From Acidobacteriota bacterium (GTDB lineage: Bacteria > Acidobacteriota > Terriglobia > Terriglobales > Acidobacteriaceae), in assembly GCA_021813745.1 (NCBI GenBank), contig JAKAJO010000136.1, forward strand, positions 53,192 to 117,191: a stretch of 64,000 nucleotides of DNA, given 5' to 3'. Positions 7,683 through 16,402 of this stretch are shown piece by piece; the first letter of the stretch is position 1; every line of letters starts with the position of its first letter. The notes under the pieces were generated by a model. The model was not told the origin of the DNA. It did not search any database and saw nothing but the letters and a program-made list of their open reading frames with translations. The position numbers and the translations under genes are program-made.

Positions 7683-9827
7683 ATGGCATTGATCACTGGC
7701 GCATCGCTGATTGCGTTCTTTTTCGTTTGCGCGGCGGCAGTCTTGTTCTCTGCCTTGCTCGGTCGCGCGCGCATTCCTACAGTGCTTGCGTCGGCAGGAG
7801 TCCTGGCAGCCCTTCTGATGGTCTTGATGTCCATCACTGTGCTCGTCACCGGTCAGCCATTTAACGCCGCACTCTGGACGCTCGATGGGTTTGGCAGCTT
7901 CACCATTCGCCTCGATCCGTTGTCCTCCATCTTTCTTCTCATCTCCGGCATTGTCTACTTTTCCGCGTCGCTGTATGTGGGGAGTTTCCTGAAAAGGCAC
8001 GGAGATGCAGCGTATCCCAGCCTGCGTTACACAAGTCTGTACTTTGCGCTGATGGCTTCGGTCGTCTTAATTCTCTTGGCTGGTGATACGCCCCTGTTTC
8101 TCATCAGCTGGGAATGCATGTCCATCCTGTGTTTCTTGCTGATCAATTATGACCCGATCAGGCAGTCAGACAAGTCTGCCGGTTACATCATGCTGGCCAT
8201 GAGCGAAGCTGGCTTTCTAGCGGTCGCCGTGGCCTTCATCCTTGTCGCTCGTTTTGCCGCGGATTTCTCATTTTCGGCCCTGCGAGCAGCCGGAGCAACA
8301 CTCTCGCCGCAGACTATGTGGTCCGCCTTCCTGCTCGGGTTCTTCGGCTTCGGCGTAAAGGCCGGTTTGGTGCCAGTTAACTTTTGGCTCCCGCGATCCT
8401 ATACCGCCGCTCCGCCGGTCTTCATACCCGTCTTCGCTGGCATCACACTCAACCTTGGGTTTTACGGAATCCTGCGGCTTAACGCTGACCTTATGCATAC
8501 AGGCTACGGTGCGGGTCTGGTGGCTTTGATTGTCGGCAGCGTCACGGCTTTGGTCGGAATTCTCTACGCAACCACGGAGGGCGACATGAAAACAATGCTC
8601 GCCCATAGTTCCATCGAGAATGCAGGAATCATCGTCGCCGCCATCGGTGCCTTCTTAGTCTTTCGTGCCTTCTCTGAACCCGTTGCCGCTGCGCTCGCAC
8701 TTTCCGCCGCTCTCTACCACATCGTCAATCATTCGGTTTACAAGACTCTTCTCTTCGAAGGCGCTGGTCACGTGGAGGCTGCGACAGGCACGCGTGAGAT
8801 GGACCAGCTTGGCGGACTCGCGCACCTGCTGCCCGGCTTATCAGTCGTCTTTCTCGTAGGATGCCTGGCGATTTCCGCGGTTCCTCCGTTCAACGGCTTC
8901 GTCAGTGAATGGATGACCCTGCAAACGATGCTGCGCAGCGCTGTCCTTACGTCAACTTCAGTAAGGATCGTCTTCGCGCTCTGCGGTGCCGCGCTCGCGC
9001 TGACCGCGGCGTTAGCGGTAACCTGCTTCGTAAAAACCTACGCGATGAATTTTCTTGGATTCCGCAGAGGAGCATGGGAACTGCGACCCGAGTCGAAATT
9101 GGTGAGCAAGTTTCCAATGGCGTTTCTCGCGATTGTCTGCCTGTTGATGGGAATCCTCCCGACATACATCCTCCCGCTGCTGAACGAAGGCGTTGCGCCT
9201 CTGGCAGGCGCAAGCATCACCACCGCTCTCGTGCAACCATTTTTTACTGCGACGCCCGAGAATGCACAGCTTCCTCCCGCGTTCCTCCAGGATTTTCACA
9301 ATCTTGGCGCGCAGGCTGGTCGAAGATTCATCCCCGGTCGCGGACTCGTGGTGCTTCTCCGAGGCGGTGCGGCAAATCCAGTCGTTTTCGCAATGTCGCC
9401 TTCCTACAGCATCATTGCTTTGGCTGTGCTCTTCGTAGTGGCGTGGTTTGGACTGAGGCGCTTGACGCGGCACCGCACTTTGACCAGGCGCCCGGTATGG
9501 GCAGGAGGCATCCCAAGGCTTCTGCCGCTTTTGACATACACCGGAACGGGATTCTCCAATCCCGTCCGCGTTGTCTTTCAGGCCATCTTTCGACCGAACA
9601 TCGTCGAAGATACGCGACAGACCGTGGCAGCACATTTCCGCACCGCCATTCACAGAAAGCGTGAAGAGACGCATGTTGTTGATCGTCTGCTGCTCAAGCC
9701 GGTGGGAATTGCCGTGGAATGGGTTGCCAACTTTCTGGCCCGTATGCACCACGGAAAACTGAATGCCTACGTCACCTATGTCTTGGCGTTCTTCTTGCTC
9801 GTGCTGTTCTTCTATCGTGGAGGTTAG
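7683..9827 (+). CDS. HyfB/NuoL-like antiporter-type subunit, first tandem copy
   Basis: This 714-residue membrane protein has about 16 predicted helices, the family stretch FFGFGVKAGLVPVNFWLPRS (about 221-240) and a long C-terminal extension ending in a final helix (VLAFFLLVLFFYRGG). By homology with NuoL/HyfB it should translocate protons or Na+ through a chain of buried Lys/Glu residues. The start is ATG 7683, three bases after the previous stop, with GGGAG upstream. It is the first of two near-equal-length paralogues in tandem; the copies share a very conserved C-terminal domain (WAGGIPRLLPL, FSNPVRVVFQAIFRP, EDTRQTVAAHFRTAIHR). Confidence 0.87.
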   Translation: MALITGASLIAFFFVCAAAVLFSALLGRARIPTVLASAGVLAALLMVLMSITVLVTGQPFNAALWTLDGFGSFTIRLDPLSSIFLLISGIVYFSASLYVGSFLKRHGDAAYPSLRYTSLYFALMASVVLILLAGDTPLFLISWECMSILCFLLINYDPIRQSDKSAGYIMLAMSEAGFLAVAVAFILVARFAADFSFSALRAAGATLSPQTMWSAFLLGFFGFGVKAGLVPVNFWLPRSYTAAPPVFIPVFAGITLNLGFYGILRLNADLMHTGYGAGLVALIVGSVTALVGILYATTEGDMKTMLAHSSIENAGIIVAAIGAFLVFRAFSEPVAAALALSAALYHIVNHSVYKTLLFEGAGHVEAATGTREMDQLGGLAHLLPGLSVVFLVGCLAISAVPPFNGFVSEWMTLQTMLRSAVLTSTSVRIVFALCGAALALTAALAVTCFVKTYAMNFLGFRRGAWELRPESKLVSKFPMAFLAIVCLLMGILPTYILPLLNEGVAPLAGASITTALVQPFFTATPENAQLPPAFLQDFHNLGAQAGRRFIPGRGLVVLLRGGAANPVVFAMSPSYSIIALAVLFVVAWFGLRRLTRHRTLTRRPVWAGGIPRLLPLLTYTGTGFSNPVRVVFQAIFRPNIVEDTRQTVAAHFRTAIHRKREETHVVDRLLLKPVGIAVEWVANFLARMHHGKLNAYVTYVLAFFLLVLFFYRGG

Positions 9828-9915
9828 AACCTGCGGAATGCCCCCACACCGCTGTTCATCCTCGCGATGAGTCCGAGGGGAACTCAGGCGGAGGCTCCCG
9901 AGATCTGGGGGGTTC

Positions 9916-12060
9916 ATGAATTCTGTTGGGTTGGCATTGGCTTTGCTCTTCGCAGCTTGCGTCTTGGGCATCCTTGTCGGGGTGCTTGTCCCGCAGCGGC
10001 GGATTCCCGTAATCCTGACCTGGGTCGGTTCGATTGCCGCGGCACTGGCGTTATGGGCTTCGGGAGTTGTTCTTGTCTATGGGGGAGAGTTCCATCAGAC
10101 TCTCTGGACGATCCCATCAATCGGCACGCTGACGATTCTTCTTGACCGGGTATCCGCGTTTTTCCTTTTCATTGCTGCAGTTGTCATTCTGGCCAGCTCA
10201 GTGTTCTCTGCTGGCTATATGAAGCGCTTCGTCGGCCACTATAACTTGGCGGCATTCAATGCCTGGTATCTGGTTCTGTGTGCCTCGATCGTGTGGATCC
10301 TGATCGAGAGCGATGTCTTCGGCTTCTTGCTCGCCTGGGAAGCGATGTCCATTTCGAGTTATCTTCTGGTGAACTTCGAGCATCGGCGCAACGGTACCAG
10401 CCAGGCTGGTTACCTGATGCTGTCGATGAGTGAAGCTGGGTTCATCGCCGTAACCGTGGCGTTTCTCGTACTCGCAATCGGCACTGGATCCTGGCAGTTT
10501 TCTGACCTCAAGAGCGCAGCCACCGGGCTGAGTCCATTGGTCCACTGGACTGTCTTTTTGCTGACTTTCTTCGGTTTCGGCGTGAAGGCTGGCCTCGTTC
10601 CAGTGAACGCCTGGCTGCCCAAAGCACACCCAGCCGCGCCTGCCAATGTATCTGCCATTCTTTCCGGAGTGATTCTGAATCTGGGCCTCTACGGAATCAT
10701 CCGCGTGGATTTTCAAATCGCCCCCCTCACGACGACCGGGGCAGGACTGGTGATGCTTCTCACTGGCACGGTGTCTGCTCTCGTAGGCATCCTTTACGCG
10801 ACCACTGAAACGGATATAAAAGGTGTTCTTGCCCACAGCTCCATTGAGAACATCGGAATCGTGACCCTCGGCTTGGGCGCAGGCGTAATCTTTGCTGCGG
10901 CTGGCCAGCCCCTCCTTTCTGGCATGGCCATGATCGCGGCCTTTTATCACATGCTCAACCATTCGATGTATAAGTCGCTTCTGTTTCTCGGAGCAGGGTC
11001 GGTGGACGAGCACGCCGGCACGCGCGATCTCGATCATCTCGGCGGACTGATGCGGTCGATGCCGTGGACGGCGGGAGCCTTTCTCGTTGGGGCACTGGCA
11101 ATCTCTGCGGTACCACCTTTTAACGGCTTCGTGAGTGAGTGGCTGACGCTTCAGACTCTGCTGCGCGGTGTCGAAATCCCTTCGATACCCCTGCGCCTCG
11201 TATTCGCAGTCTGCGGCGCGGTCCTCGCCCTGACGGCCGCACTCGCTGTGACTTGCTTTGTAAAAGCGTTTGCGATGGGCTTTCTCGGGATGCCGCGATC
11301 GCAGGGCGCCGCAAAGGCCGTCGAAGCCCACGCCAGCGCAATTGCGCCCATGGCATTGCTGGCCGTCCTTTGTTTTCTTCTCGGGGTTATTCCGACTTAT
11401 GTCATGCCTGCGTTGAACCAGGCGTTGGAGCCGCTCATTAGCGTCGGAACTGCGGAATCTCTCCTGCCACCCTTCTTCAAAGCGACTCCTGAAAACGGCC
11501 AACTCCCCCCAGCGTTTCTCCAGGATTTCCATAACCTGGGCGCGCAGTCCGGGAAACACCTTCTACCCGGTCGCGGCCTGGTTGTCCTACTCCGCGGTTC
11601 GGAGCGCAACCCGGTCGTCTTCGCCATGTCGCCCTCGTATAGTCTTGTCTTCCTGTTGATTCTGCTCGCGATTGCGGGAATGGTTGTCACGCGCCTTACA
11701 CGACAGCGCAACGTCGTGCGGCGCCCCCTGTGGGCGGGAGGAATCCCACGATTATTGCCACTGATGACCTATACGGCGACAGGGTTCTCCAACCCGGTAC
11801 GTGTCGTCTTCCAGGCAATCTTTCGGCCACACATTGTCGAAGATACGCGACAGACCGTGGCAGCGCATTTCCGTACTGCCATTCACCGGCAGCGTGAAGA
11901 GACAAATGTCACGGACCGCATATTTCTTCAGCCTGTTGGCCGCAGCGTGAATAGCATTGCCCGCTCGCTTGCATCCATGCATCATGGCAAGCTCAACGCT
12001 TATGTGTTTTACGCGCTGGCCTTCTTGCTGTTGGTGCTCTTCGTTTACAGAGGATCTTAG
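9916..12060 (+). CDS. HyfB/NuoL-like antiporter-type subunit, second tandem copy
   Basis: This 714-residue paralogue of the preceding gene has the same architecture and length. The conserved channel stretch reads FFGFGVKAGLVPVNAWLPKA, close to canonical NuoL, whereas the first copy has NFWLPRSYTAAP, so the two may differ in ion path. The C-terminal extension is almost the same in both, including a run of identical DNA around 9610-9635 and 11842-11867. ATG 9916 follows CTGGGGGGTTC; the 88-base gap from copy one is the longest in the structural part of the operon. This is the last gene of the operon; I see no clear terminator after it. Confidence 0.87.
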   Translation: MNSVGLALALLFAACVLGILVGVLVPQRRIPVILTWVGSIAAALALWASGVVLVYGGEFHQTLWTIPSIGTLTILLDRVSAFFLFIAAVVILASSVFSAGYMKRFVGHYNLAAFNAWYLVLCASIVWILIESDVFGFLLAWEAMSISSYLLVNFEHRRNGTSQAGYLMLSMSEAGFIAVTVAFLVLAIGTGSWQFSDLKSAATGLSPLVHWTVFLLTFFGFGVKAGLVPVNAWLPKAHPAAPANVSAILSGVILNLGLYGIIRVDFQIAPLTTTGAGLVMLLTGTVSALVGILYATTETDIKGVLAHSSIENIGIVTLGLGAGVIFAAAGQPLLSGMAMIAAFYHMLNHSMYKSLLFLGAGSVDEHAGTRDLDHLGGLMRSMPWTAGAFLVGALAISAVPPFNGFVSEWLTLQTLLRGVEIPSIPLRLVFAVCGAVLALTAALAVTCFVKAFAMGFLGMPRSQGAAKAVEAHASAIAPMALLAVLCFLLGVIPTYVMPALNQALEPLISVGTAESLLPPFFKATPENGQLPPAFLQDFHNLGAQSGKHLLPGRGLVVLLRGSERNPVVFAMSPSYSLVFLLILLAIAGMVVTRLTRQRNVVRRPLWAGGIPRLLPLMTYTATGFSNPVRVVFQAIFRPHIVEDTRQTVAAHFRTAIHRQREETNVTDRIFLQPVGRSVNSIARSLASMHHGKLNAYVFYALAFLLLVLFVYRGS

Positions 12061-12097
12061 TTAGAGAATTCCGCGACCGAAAACAATGCTTAAAGCT

Positions 12098-12382
12098 TTA
12101 TTCGTTGCGCAGCACTAAAACAGATCGTGCCCTGCATCCTACGGAAGCGAACAGGAACACGGTCGTAGGTTCGCAGCGAGAGATCGGGATGCTCCTGCAA
12201 TGGAAAACGCGTTGGAGCCAGTCCCCTTGCACGTAGGCATAACTGAGAGACCACGCACAGTAACTGGCGAAGAAAGTGCATACCGTAAGCGCATGTATAA
12301 ACTCTCGAGGCTTACGGCCTGAATCAAGTGTACGAAACATATCCTGCGCTATCGCATTCGCCCGCTTTGCATCGAGAGTCAA
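12098..12382 (-). CDS. Doubtful small ORF at the convergent junction
   Basis: A 94-codon frame begins at a TTG overlapping the stop of the upstream ORF (TTGA). Its first half (for example AIAQDMFRTLDSGRKPREF) looks protein-like, while the second half looks random, and there is no Shine-Dalgarno. It covers most of 12061-12378, the stretch between the two converging operons, in which I see no other gene, RNA or convincing terminator. It may be the decayed end of the leftward operon. Confidence 0.2.
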   Translation of the reverse strand: MTLDAKRANAIAQDMFRTLDSGRKPREFIHALTVCTFFASYCAWSLSYAYVQGDWLQRVFHCRSIPISRCEPTTVFLFASVGCRARSVLVLRNE

Positions 12383-12669
12383 TCGGGGGGCGAAAATGAA
12401 TCGCTTCTGCTATACGCTTCGGCAAGATCCGGAAAGCGAAGAAGCCAGTGCGTCAGGTCAACCAGATGGCTACGCTCAAGTGCTCTGCGCAGCCTTGGGT
12501 TCTTCAACCCGCGAAATAAGATCGCACGGATTACCTCCTTCTCATCCAGCATTTCAAAGCAGACCCTGAATGCTCCCTCATTCGCAATCCGGTCGCGCAG
12601 GATGGTGGCAATCGCATAGCGAATGCGATAGGAGCGCGCCTCCAGATCATAGAGCTTTGCGCGGTACAT
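12379..12669 (-). CDS. Small hypothetical protein at operon end
   Basis: A 96-residue, mostly helical and basic protein begins MYRAKLYDLEARSYRIRYAI. I do not recognise the family. The ATG at 12669 is chosen over a TTG one codon earlier because GAGGG sits four to five bases upstream. It lies in the distal part of the leftward fluoride operon, 50 bases after the preceding ORF, and carries no signal peptide or membrane helix. It is probably expressed, given its position and Shine-Dalgarno; its role is unknown. Confidence 0.45.
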   Translation of the reverse strand: MYRAKLYDLEARSYRIRYAIATILRDRIANEGAFRVCFEMLDEKEVIRAILFRGLKNPRLRRALERSHLVDLTHWLLRFPDLAEAYSRSDSFSPPD

Positions 12670-12719
12670 CAATCCCTCGAAATGCGGATCATTACTACTG
12701 GTGAACTCTCTGCTTAGTT

Positions 12720-12983
12720 TCAGAATCCGTCGATGCGATGAACCCCAAGCACTTTGCCCCGACCATCGTAGGCGGTGAATTCATGCCAGTCTTCGCCGGC
12801 TTCGCCGAGCAGATACACTCTCCAAATCACTTTTTCGATCTTCTCGCAGATCTCCTCGGGCCACCACGGCATGGCGTGAATGCACTTGCTCGACAAAGTT
12901 CCGAATCTTGCAATCTGTCTTGCCCTGTCTCCCGTGAATGTGCCTCGCACATACCCCATGGCGACTCCAAAGAATGCATGCAA
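12720..12983 (-). CDS. Small hypothetical protein in fluoride operon
   Basis: This is an 87-residue ORF of unknown family. The start is probably TTG 12983, with GGGAG five bases upstream; an ATG eight codons later is the alternative. The C-terminal part (IWRVYLLGEAGEDWHEFTAYD) is rich in aromatic residues and looks like a small beta domain. It lies 62 bases after the zinc-ribbon/HEAT gene on the same strand, so it is likely cotranscribed with the dynamin/DUF190 genes. No function can be assigned. Confidence 0.45.
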   Translation of the reverse strand: MHAFFGVAMGYVRGTFTGDRARQIARFGTLSSKCIHAMPWWPEEICEKIEKVIWRVYLLGEAGEDWHEFTAYDGRGKVLGVHRIDGF

Positions 12984-13045
12984 TCCAGCTCCCGACCGAA
13001 TTGCTTGCGTTGGCGGACCCGTGCAATGGTGTTCGCCGTTCGATT

Positions 13046-13471
13046 TCAGTTCCGCCAGTGACCGGATTTCGTCTCCGATGCCGAAGCGCCTGCCTCGCCA
13101 TGGCCGATAGCCAGAAGGCTCTTGGCGGCAACCGACGCGAGGAAGCGATTCTCACATCTGCTGATTGCGCGGAGAAGGAGCGCCGATCGCGGATCGCGAA
13201 GCGCCCCCAGACTCTCCAGGGCGGCCTTGCGAACAAAGAGATCTGGATCATCCTTCGCCAACCTCATCACATCCGGCACCGCTTGAAGAATCTGCTTCTC
13301 ACCAACCAGCCAGCAAATGCGTTCTCGCGCTTCAGGCAAAGGATGTGCGAGCGCTCCGATCAACTTCTCTTCATACGTTCGATGGTCCAGTGTTAAATCA
13401 GCAGCGCAACCAGGGCATACCTTGTCTTCCGAGTTCACCTCACGCCAGCAATGCGTGCAATAAGCGATCAT
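13046..13471 (-). CDS. Zinc-ribbon protein with HEAT-like repeats
   Basis: This 141-residue protein opens with a four-cysteine zinc ribbon (CTHC at 5-8, CPGC at 19-22). Alpha-helical HEAT/PBS-lyase-like repeats follow, for example PEARERICWLVGEKQILQAV and PDLFVRKAALESLGALRDPR. Such modules bind proteins rather than catalyse, so an adaptor role for the neighbouring dynamin-like GTPase is a reasonable guess. ATG 13471 has AAGGTG seven bases upstream and lies 30 bases after the dynamin-like gene. Confidence 0.65.
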   Translation of the reverse strand: MIAYCTHCWREVNSEDKVCPGCAADLTLDHRTYEEKLIGALAHPLPEARERICWLVGEKQILQAVPDVMRLAKDDPDLFVRKAALESLGALRDPRSALLLRAISRCENRFLASVAAKSLLAIGHGEAGASASETKSGHWRN

Positions 13472-13501
13472 GTGGCAACACCTTGGCGAAGATGGATTGG
13501 G

Positions 13502-15256
13502 TTACACAAGCGCCGAAACCTCTTGTTCAAATCGATTGAGCCGCTCAATGGCAGACTGTACTGCGGGAGCTCCTTCTTCTTTGACTTTCCGCGCCCGGTC
13601 AAGAGCCTGTTCTGCGATGCGGCTGATTTCGTGCAGCAGTTTGCGGATCTCCGCTTCCAGGCGTCCCCGGCTGTCTTGAATGCGATTGAGCACATCGTTC
13701 TGCACGCGTGCGCTGTTCACTTCCAAGAGATGCCGCAGGAACTCCCGCGCCTCGTTCGTAATGACTTTGCGTGCACCTACAAGCGGCAGAAAAACGTCGG
13801 CGAGCCAGCGCAGCGGCGACGGAGGCTGAGCAGTTCCAATGAAGTCCTCAAAGATGAAGCTGGAGCGCACGCGAAAGCCCTTCTCTGGATCGAGCGCATG
13901 AGGCATCCGCGTCAATTCGCTGAGGCCCGCATCGGCCAGCTTCTTCAGGAAGCTGTTCCCCATCTCCACAAATCGGGTGGCCACGGCCCGATATTGCCGC
14001 TCGCCCTCCTCTTGCTCAGGTTTAATCCAGGGCATCACCTTGCGGCGCGCAATCTCCTGGGCAAGATGCATCACTCGCCGCCGATAATGCGGGCCAAAGC
14101 CGCGTGGTACAGACGGAAGCTCGTTATTGAATGCCGCTTTCGATTCGGACCATGCGGAACTGAAGAAGCGCTTGTGCCTGTCGCCGAAGAGGTCCGAAAT
14201 TCGATGCTGTTCCGCCATGAAAAGAAAATTGAGTTCGAGCATGGATCGCTCAGCATCGCTGATGGTCTCCTTCATCAGTTCGATGCGCCGTTCGGATTCT
14301 TCTACTGGCCGGAGAAGCGCATCACGATCCTCACTGATCATTGCCAGCAATTGCTCGGTCAAGCGCTGCAGACCGCGCTCGCATGCGGCCCGCACAAGAT
14401 TTCTCCCTGAATCCTCCACGAGGTGATGCAAACTTTCCAGAAGCTTTTCCCAATCCCGCAACGGCCCCCGGTTGTCCATCCGCTCGGCGGCACTCACCTC
14501 AAAGACCTCGCCCATTGGGCGATGCAGCCGCTTTTCTAGGATCTCGCGCGTAAACTTGGCGGCTGCTGCACGCTCCGGATCGCTAGTGCGGTCGGCTTTG
14601 TTGATCACCAGAATCAAATCCTGAACCTGCTTGCCAACCGCCTCCACCAGCGCCAGTTCCTCGCCAGCAATCGGCGGATCGGCTCCGATCACAACCAGCG
14701 CCGCATCGATGTGCGGAATGAAGGCCTGCGTGGTCGCTGTGTTTCCAGACCAGACCGAACCCAAACCCGGTGTGTCGACAAAACACATGCCCGAGGACAA
14801 CAAAGGGCTGGGCACAAAAACTTCCGCGCCATCCACGGCCTTCTTGTTTTCGGGGTTTAGTTCTTCAGTTACGTAGTACTTCAGGTCAGCCACGGCAATC
14901 TCCCGCCAGGAACCGTCTCTCATGCGAATGCGCGCCTGAAGTTCGGCGCCAAACCGAATCACAGTAGGCACCGCTGTAACAGGAACAAACCCTGTAGGAA
15001 CAATTTCATGCCCGACAAGGGCATTGAGCAGCGTGGATTTGCCACGCTTAAACTGGCCGACGCAGGCTACATAGAAGCGCCCTTCTGAAACTCGAGCCGC
15101 GAGTTCGCGTGCTTCCTCGGCAACAGGCTCGGACCCAAGTTTCTGCGCCAGATCGGCAAGTCGCAGCAGGCGGGAGGCGCCATCCACAGACGCGGACGGC
15201 CTCTCTGGAAGGGCTTCAAGATCTTGCACGGTCGAACTGCTCTTGTCTTCCTGCAT
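13502..15256 (-). CDS. Dynamin-like GTPase (second of two in operon)
   Basis: This is a 584-residue bacterial dynamin-like protein. The GTPase domain occupies about 60-290, with G1 GQFKRGKST at 67-75, the G2 threonine in PVTAVPT, G3 DTPGLG at 161-166 and G4 NKAD at 219-222. The remainder is a long helical stalk with a hydrophobic patch (about 480-505) that may touch membrane. Bacterial dynamins polymerise on and remodel or repair membranes; what this one does in a fluoride locus is unknown. It is a distant paralogue of the GTPase at 17364-19454, suggesting the two may work together as paired bacterial dynamins do. It is 31 bases downstream of the DUF190 genes. Confidence 0.82.
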   Translation of the reverse strand: MQEDKSSSTVQDLEALPERPSASVDGASRLLRLADLAQKLGSEPVAEEARELAARVSEGRFYVACVGQFKRGKSTLLNALVGHEIVPTGFVPVTAVPTVIRFGAELQARIRMRDGSWREIAVADLKYYVTEELNPENKKAVDGAEVFVPSPLLSSGMCFVDTPGLGSVWSGNTATTQAFIPHIDAALVVIGADPPIAGEELALVEAVGKQVQDLILVINKADRTSDPERAAAAKFTREILEKRLHRPMGEVFEVSAAERMDNRGPLRDWEKLLESLHHLVEDSGRNLVRAACERGLQRLTEQLLAMISEDRDALLRPVEESERRIELMKETISDAERSMLELNFLFMAEQHRISDLFGDRHKRFFSSAWSESKAAFNNELPSVPRGFGPHYRRRVMHLAQEIARRKVMPWIKPEQEEGERQYRAVATRFVEMGNSFLKKLADAGLSELTRMPHALDPEKGFRVRSSFIFEDFIGTAQPPSPLRWLADVFLPLVGARKVITNEAREFLRHLLEVNSARVQNDVLNRIQDSRGRLEAEIRKLLHEISRIAEQALDRARKVKEEGAPAVQSAIERLNRFEQEVSALV

Positions 15257-15287
15257 GACTCTTACTCTCTTCCTGAGAACGCTTCCA

Positions 15288-15629
15288 TCACTTCGCCGGT
15301 GCCCGCGAGTAGCGGACCACCTCGACGCGCGAGGTAGCGATCAGGCCTTCATTCACCATTTCGTCCAAATGTGGTATCAGTTTGTTAATCTTTTCTTCGT
15401 CGTCGATGATGCTCACCATAATGGGAGCGTCTTTCGAAAACTTCCAGTGGCTCGCATGATGGATTCTTGTGCTCGTGCCGTAGCCCTCAATTCCGCGATA
15501 GACAATTGCGCCCGCCAATCCCAATTCCTGACACTTGGCAACAATCGCTTCATGCAGTGGTTTCCCCTGCCATTTGTCGTTTTCGCCAAAATGGATACGC
15601 AACATCCGGGCTTCAAATTGCTCTTTCAT
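15288..15629 (-). CDS. DUF190 protein, single domain
   Basis: This 113-residue protein has one DUF190 domain, a PII-like ferredoxin fold. Family features are LRIHFGENDKWQGKPLHEAI, YRGIEGYG and IMVSIIDDEEKIN. DUF190 genes are repeatedly found beside crcB, so a sensory or regulatory role in fluoride handling is likely but unproven. Its ATG overlaps the stop of the preceding two-domain DUF190 gene (ATGA), indicating coupled translation and perhaps a fixed subunit ratio. Confidence 0.85.
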   Translation of the reverse strand: MKEQFEARMLRIHFGENDKWQGKPLHEAIVAKCQELGLAGAIVYRGIEGYGTSTRIHHASHWKFSKDAPIMVSIIDDEEKINKLIPHLDEMVNEGLIATSRVEVVRYSRAPAK

Positions 15630-16393
15630 CGCCGTTGCTCTCCTTCCATAGGTAAATTAGGAGAAGATTGAACTGCTTCCGCCTGGTCGATCCCTTCGGC
15701 ACGATAGGCATATTTAATGATGTCGGCGTTGGAAAGAACAATGAGCCCTTCTTCCACCATCTGCTCGACGATCGGCATGAACGCCTGGATCTTTTCGTCC
15801 GTATCGATCACCGAGAGCATGATGGAGCAATCGTGGGAAAGATGAAGCGCCCGGTCCTTATGAAGCCGGCGATGCGCGCCATACCCGAGGATGCCTCGAT
15901 ACACGGTGACACCTGCAATATCATTCGCACGCATGGCTTCTACAAGGGCTCTATAGAGTGGCTTGTCCCTCCAGCGGTCCGCTTCGCCAATGTAGATCCG
16001 CATCATTTTGGCCTTCCCTTCGATCTTGAGATGCGCCGGCGGAATGTCGTCCTTCGGCTTGGTCTTTTGTGCGGGCTTAGCCACGGTGGTTTCTTGCACC
16101 TCGATCATGCCAGTGCCGACAAGCTCTTCGAGCTTGCCCAGTAACTCATTGATCTTTTCGCGCGTTTCGATAAACTCAATTTTCAGGGGAAGACGATCGG
16201 AAATCTCAACCGATCTCGACGTGTGAATGTGGTGGTCAGCGCCAAACCCCGCGATGCCCTTCGTCACTGTCGCCCCCGAAACACCCCGATAGAAGAGAAA
16301 ATCGAGAATGCTGGAATATGTCGCCACCCCATGATGGGTCGAACCTTCGCTAATATAGATGGATACTTTGAGAGCCTTACCGGCGTTCAGCAT
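15626..16393 (-). CDS. Two-domain DUF190 protein
   Basis: This 255-residue protein is a tandem fusion of two DUF190 domains (about 1-100 and 125-235), each with the YRGIxGYG or KGIAGFG loop and the VSIYISEG or MRIYIGEADRW first strand. With the following single-domain gene it supplies three DUF190 modules, matching the trimeric organisation of PII-like proteins; a hetero-assembly is inference. ATG 16393 has AAGGAGG directly upstream. It lies 9 bases after the DUF6062-like gene. Confidence 0.83.
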   Translation of the reverse strand: MLNAGKALKVSIYISEGSTHHGVATYSSILDFLFYRGVSGATVTKGIAGFGADHHIHTSRSVEISDRLPLKIEFIETREKINELLGKLEELVGTGMIEVQETTVAKPAQKTKPKDDIPPAHLKIEGKAKMMRIYIGEADRWRDKPLYRALVEAMRANDIAGVTVYRGILGYGAHRRLHKDRALHLSHDCSIMLSVIDTDEKIQAFMPIVEQMVEEGLIVLSNADIIKYAYRAEGIDQAEAVQSSPNLPMEGEQRR

Positions 16394-16402
16394 TCCCCCT
16401 CC

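Noticed and set aside
2185..12060. A functional hydrogen-evolving formate hydrogenlyase or hydrogenase-4
   Set aside because: The large subunit lacks all four NiFe cysteines, no formate dehydrogenase or hydrogenase maturation genes are present, and the small-subunit cluster is altered.
12098..12382. A confident additional gene at the end of the leftward operon
   Set aside because: TTG start without Shine-Dalgarno and a random-looking second half; listed only at low confidence.
15254..15300. A fifth fluoride riboswitch before the second dynamin-like gene
   Set aside because: GAGTC before the ATG resembles the other copies, but no aptamer (no P1 with GGAGTC loop, no GATGACTCC strand) lies upstream.
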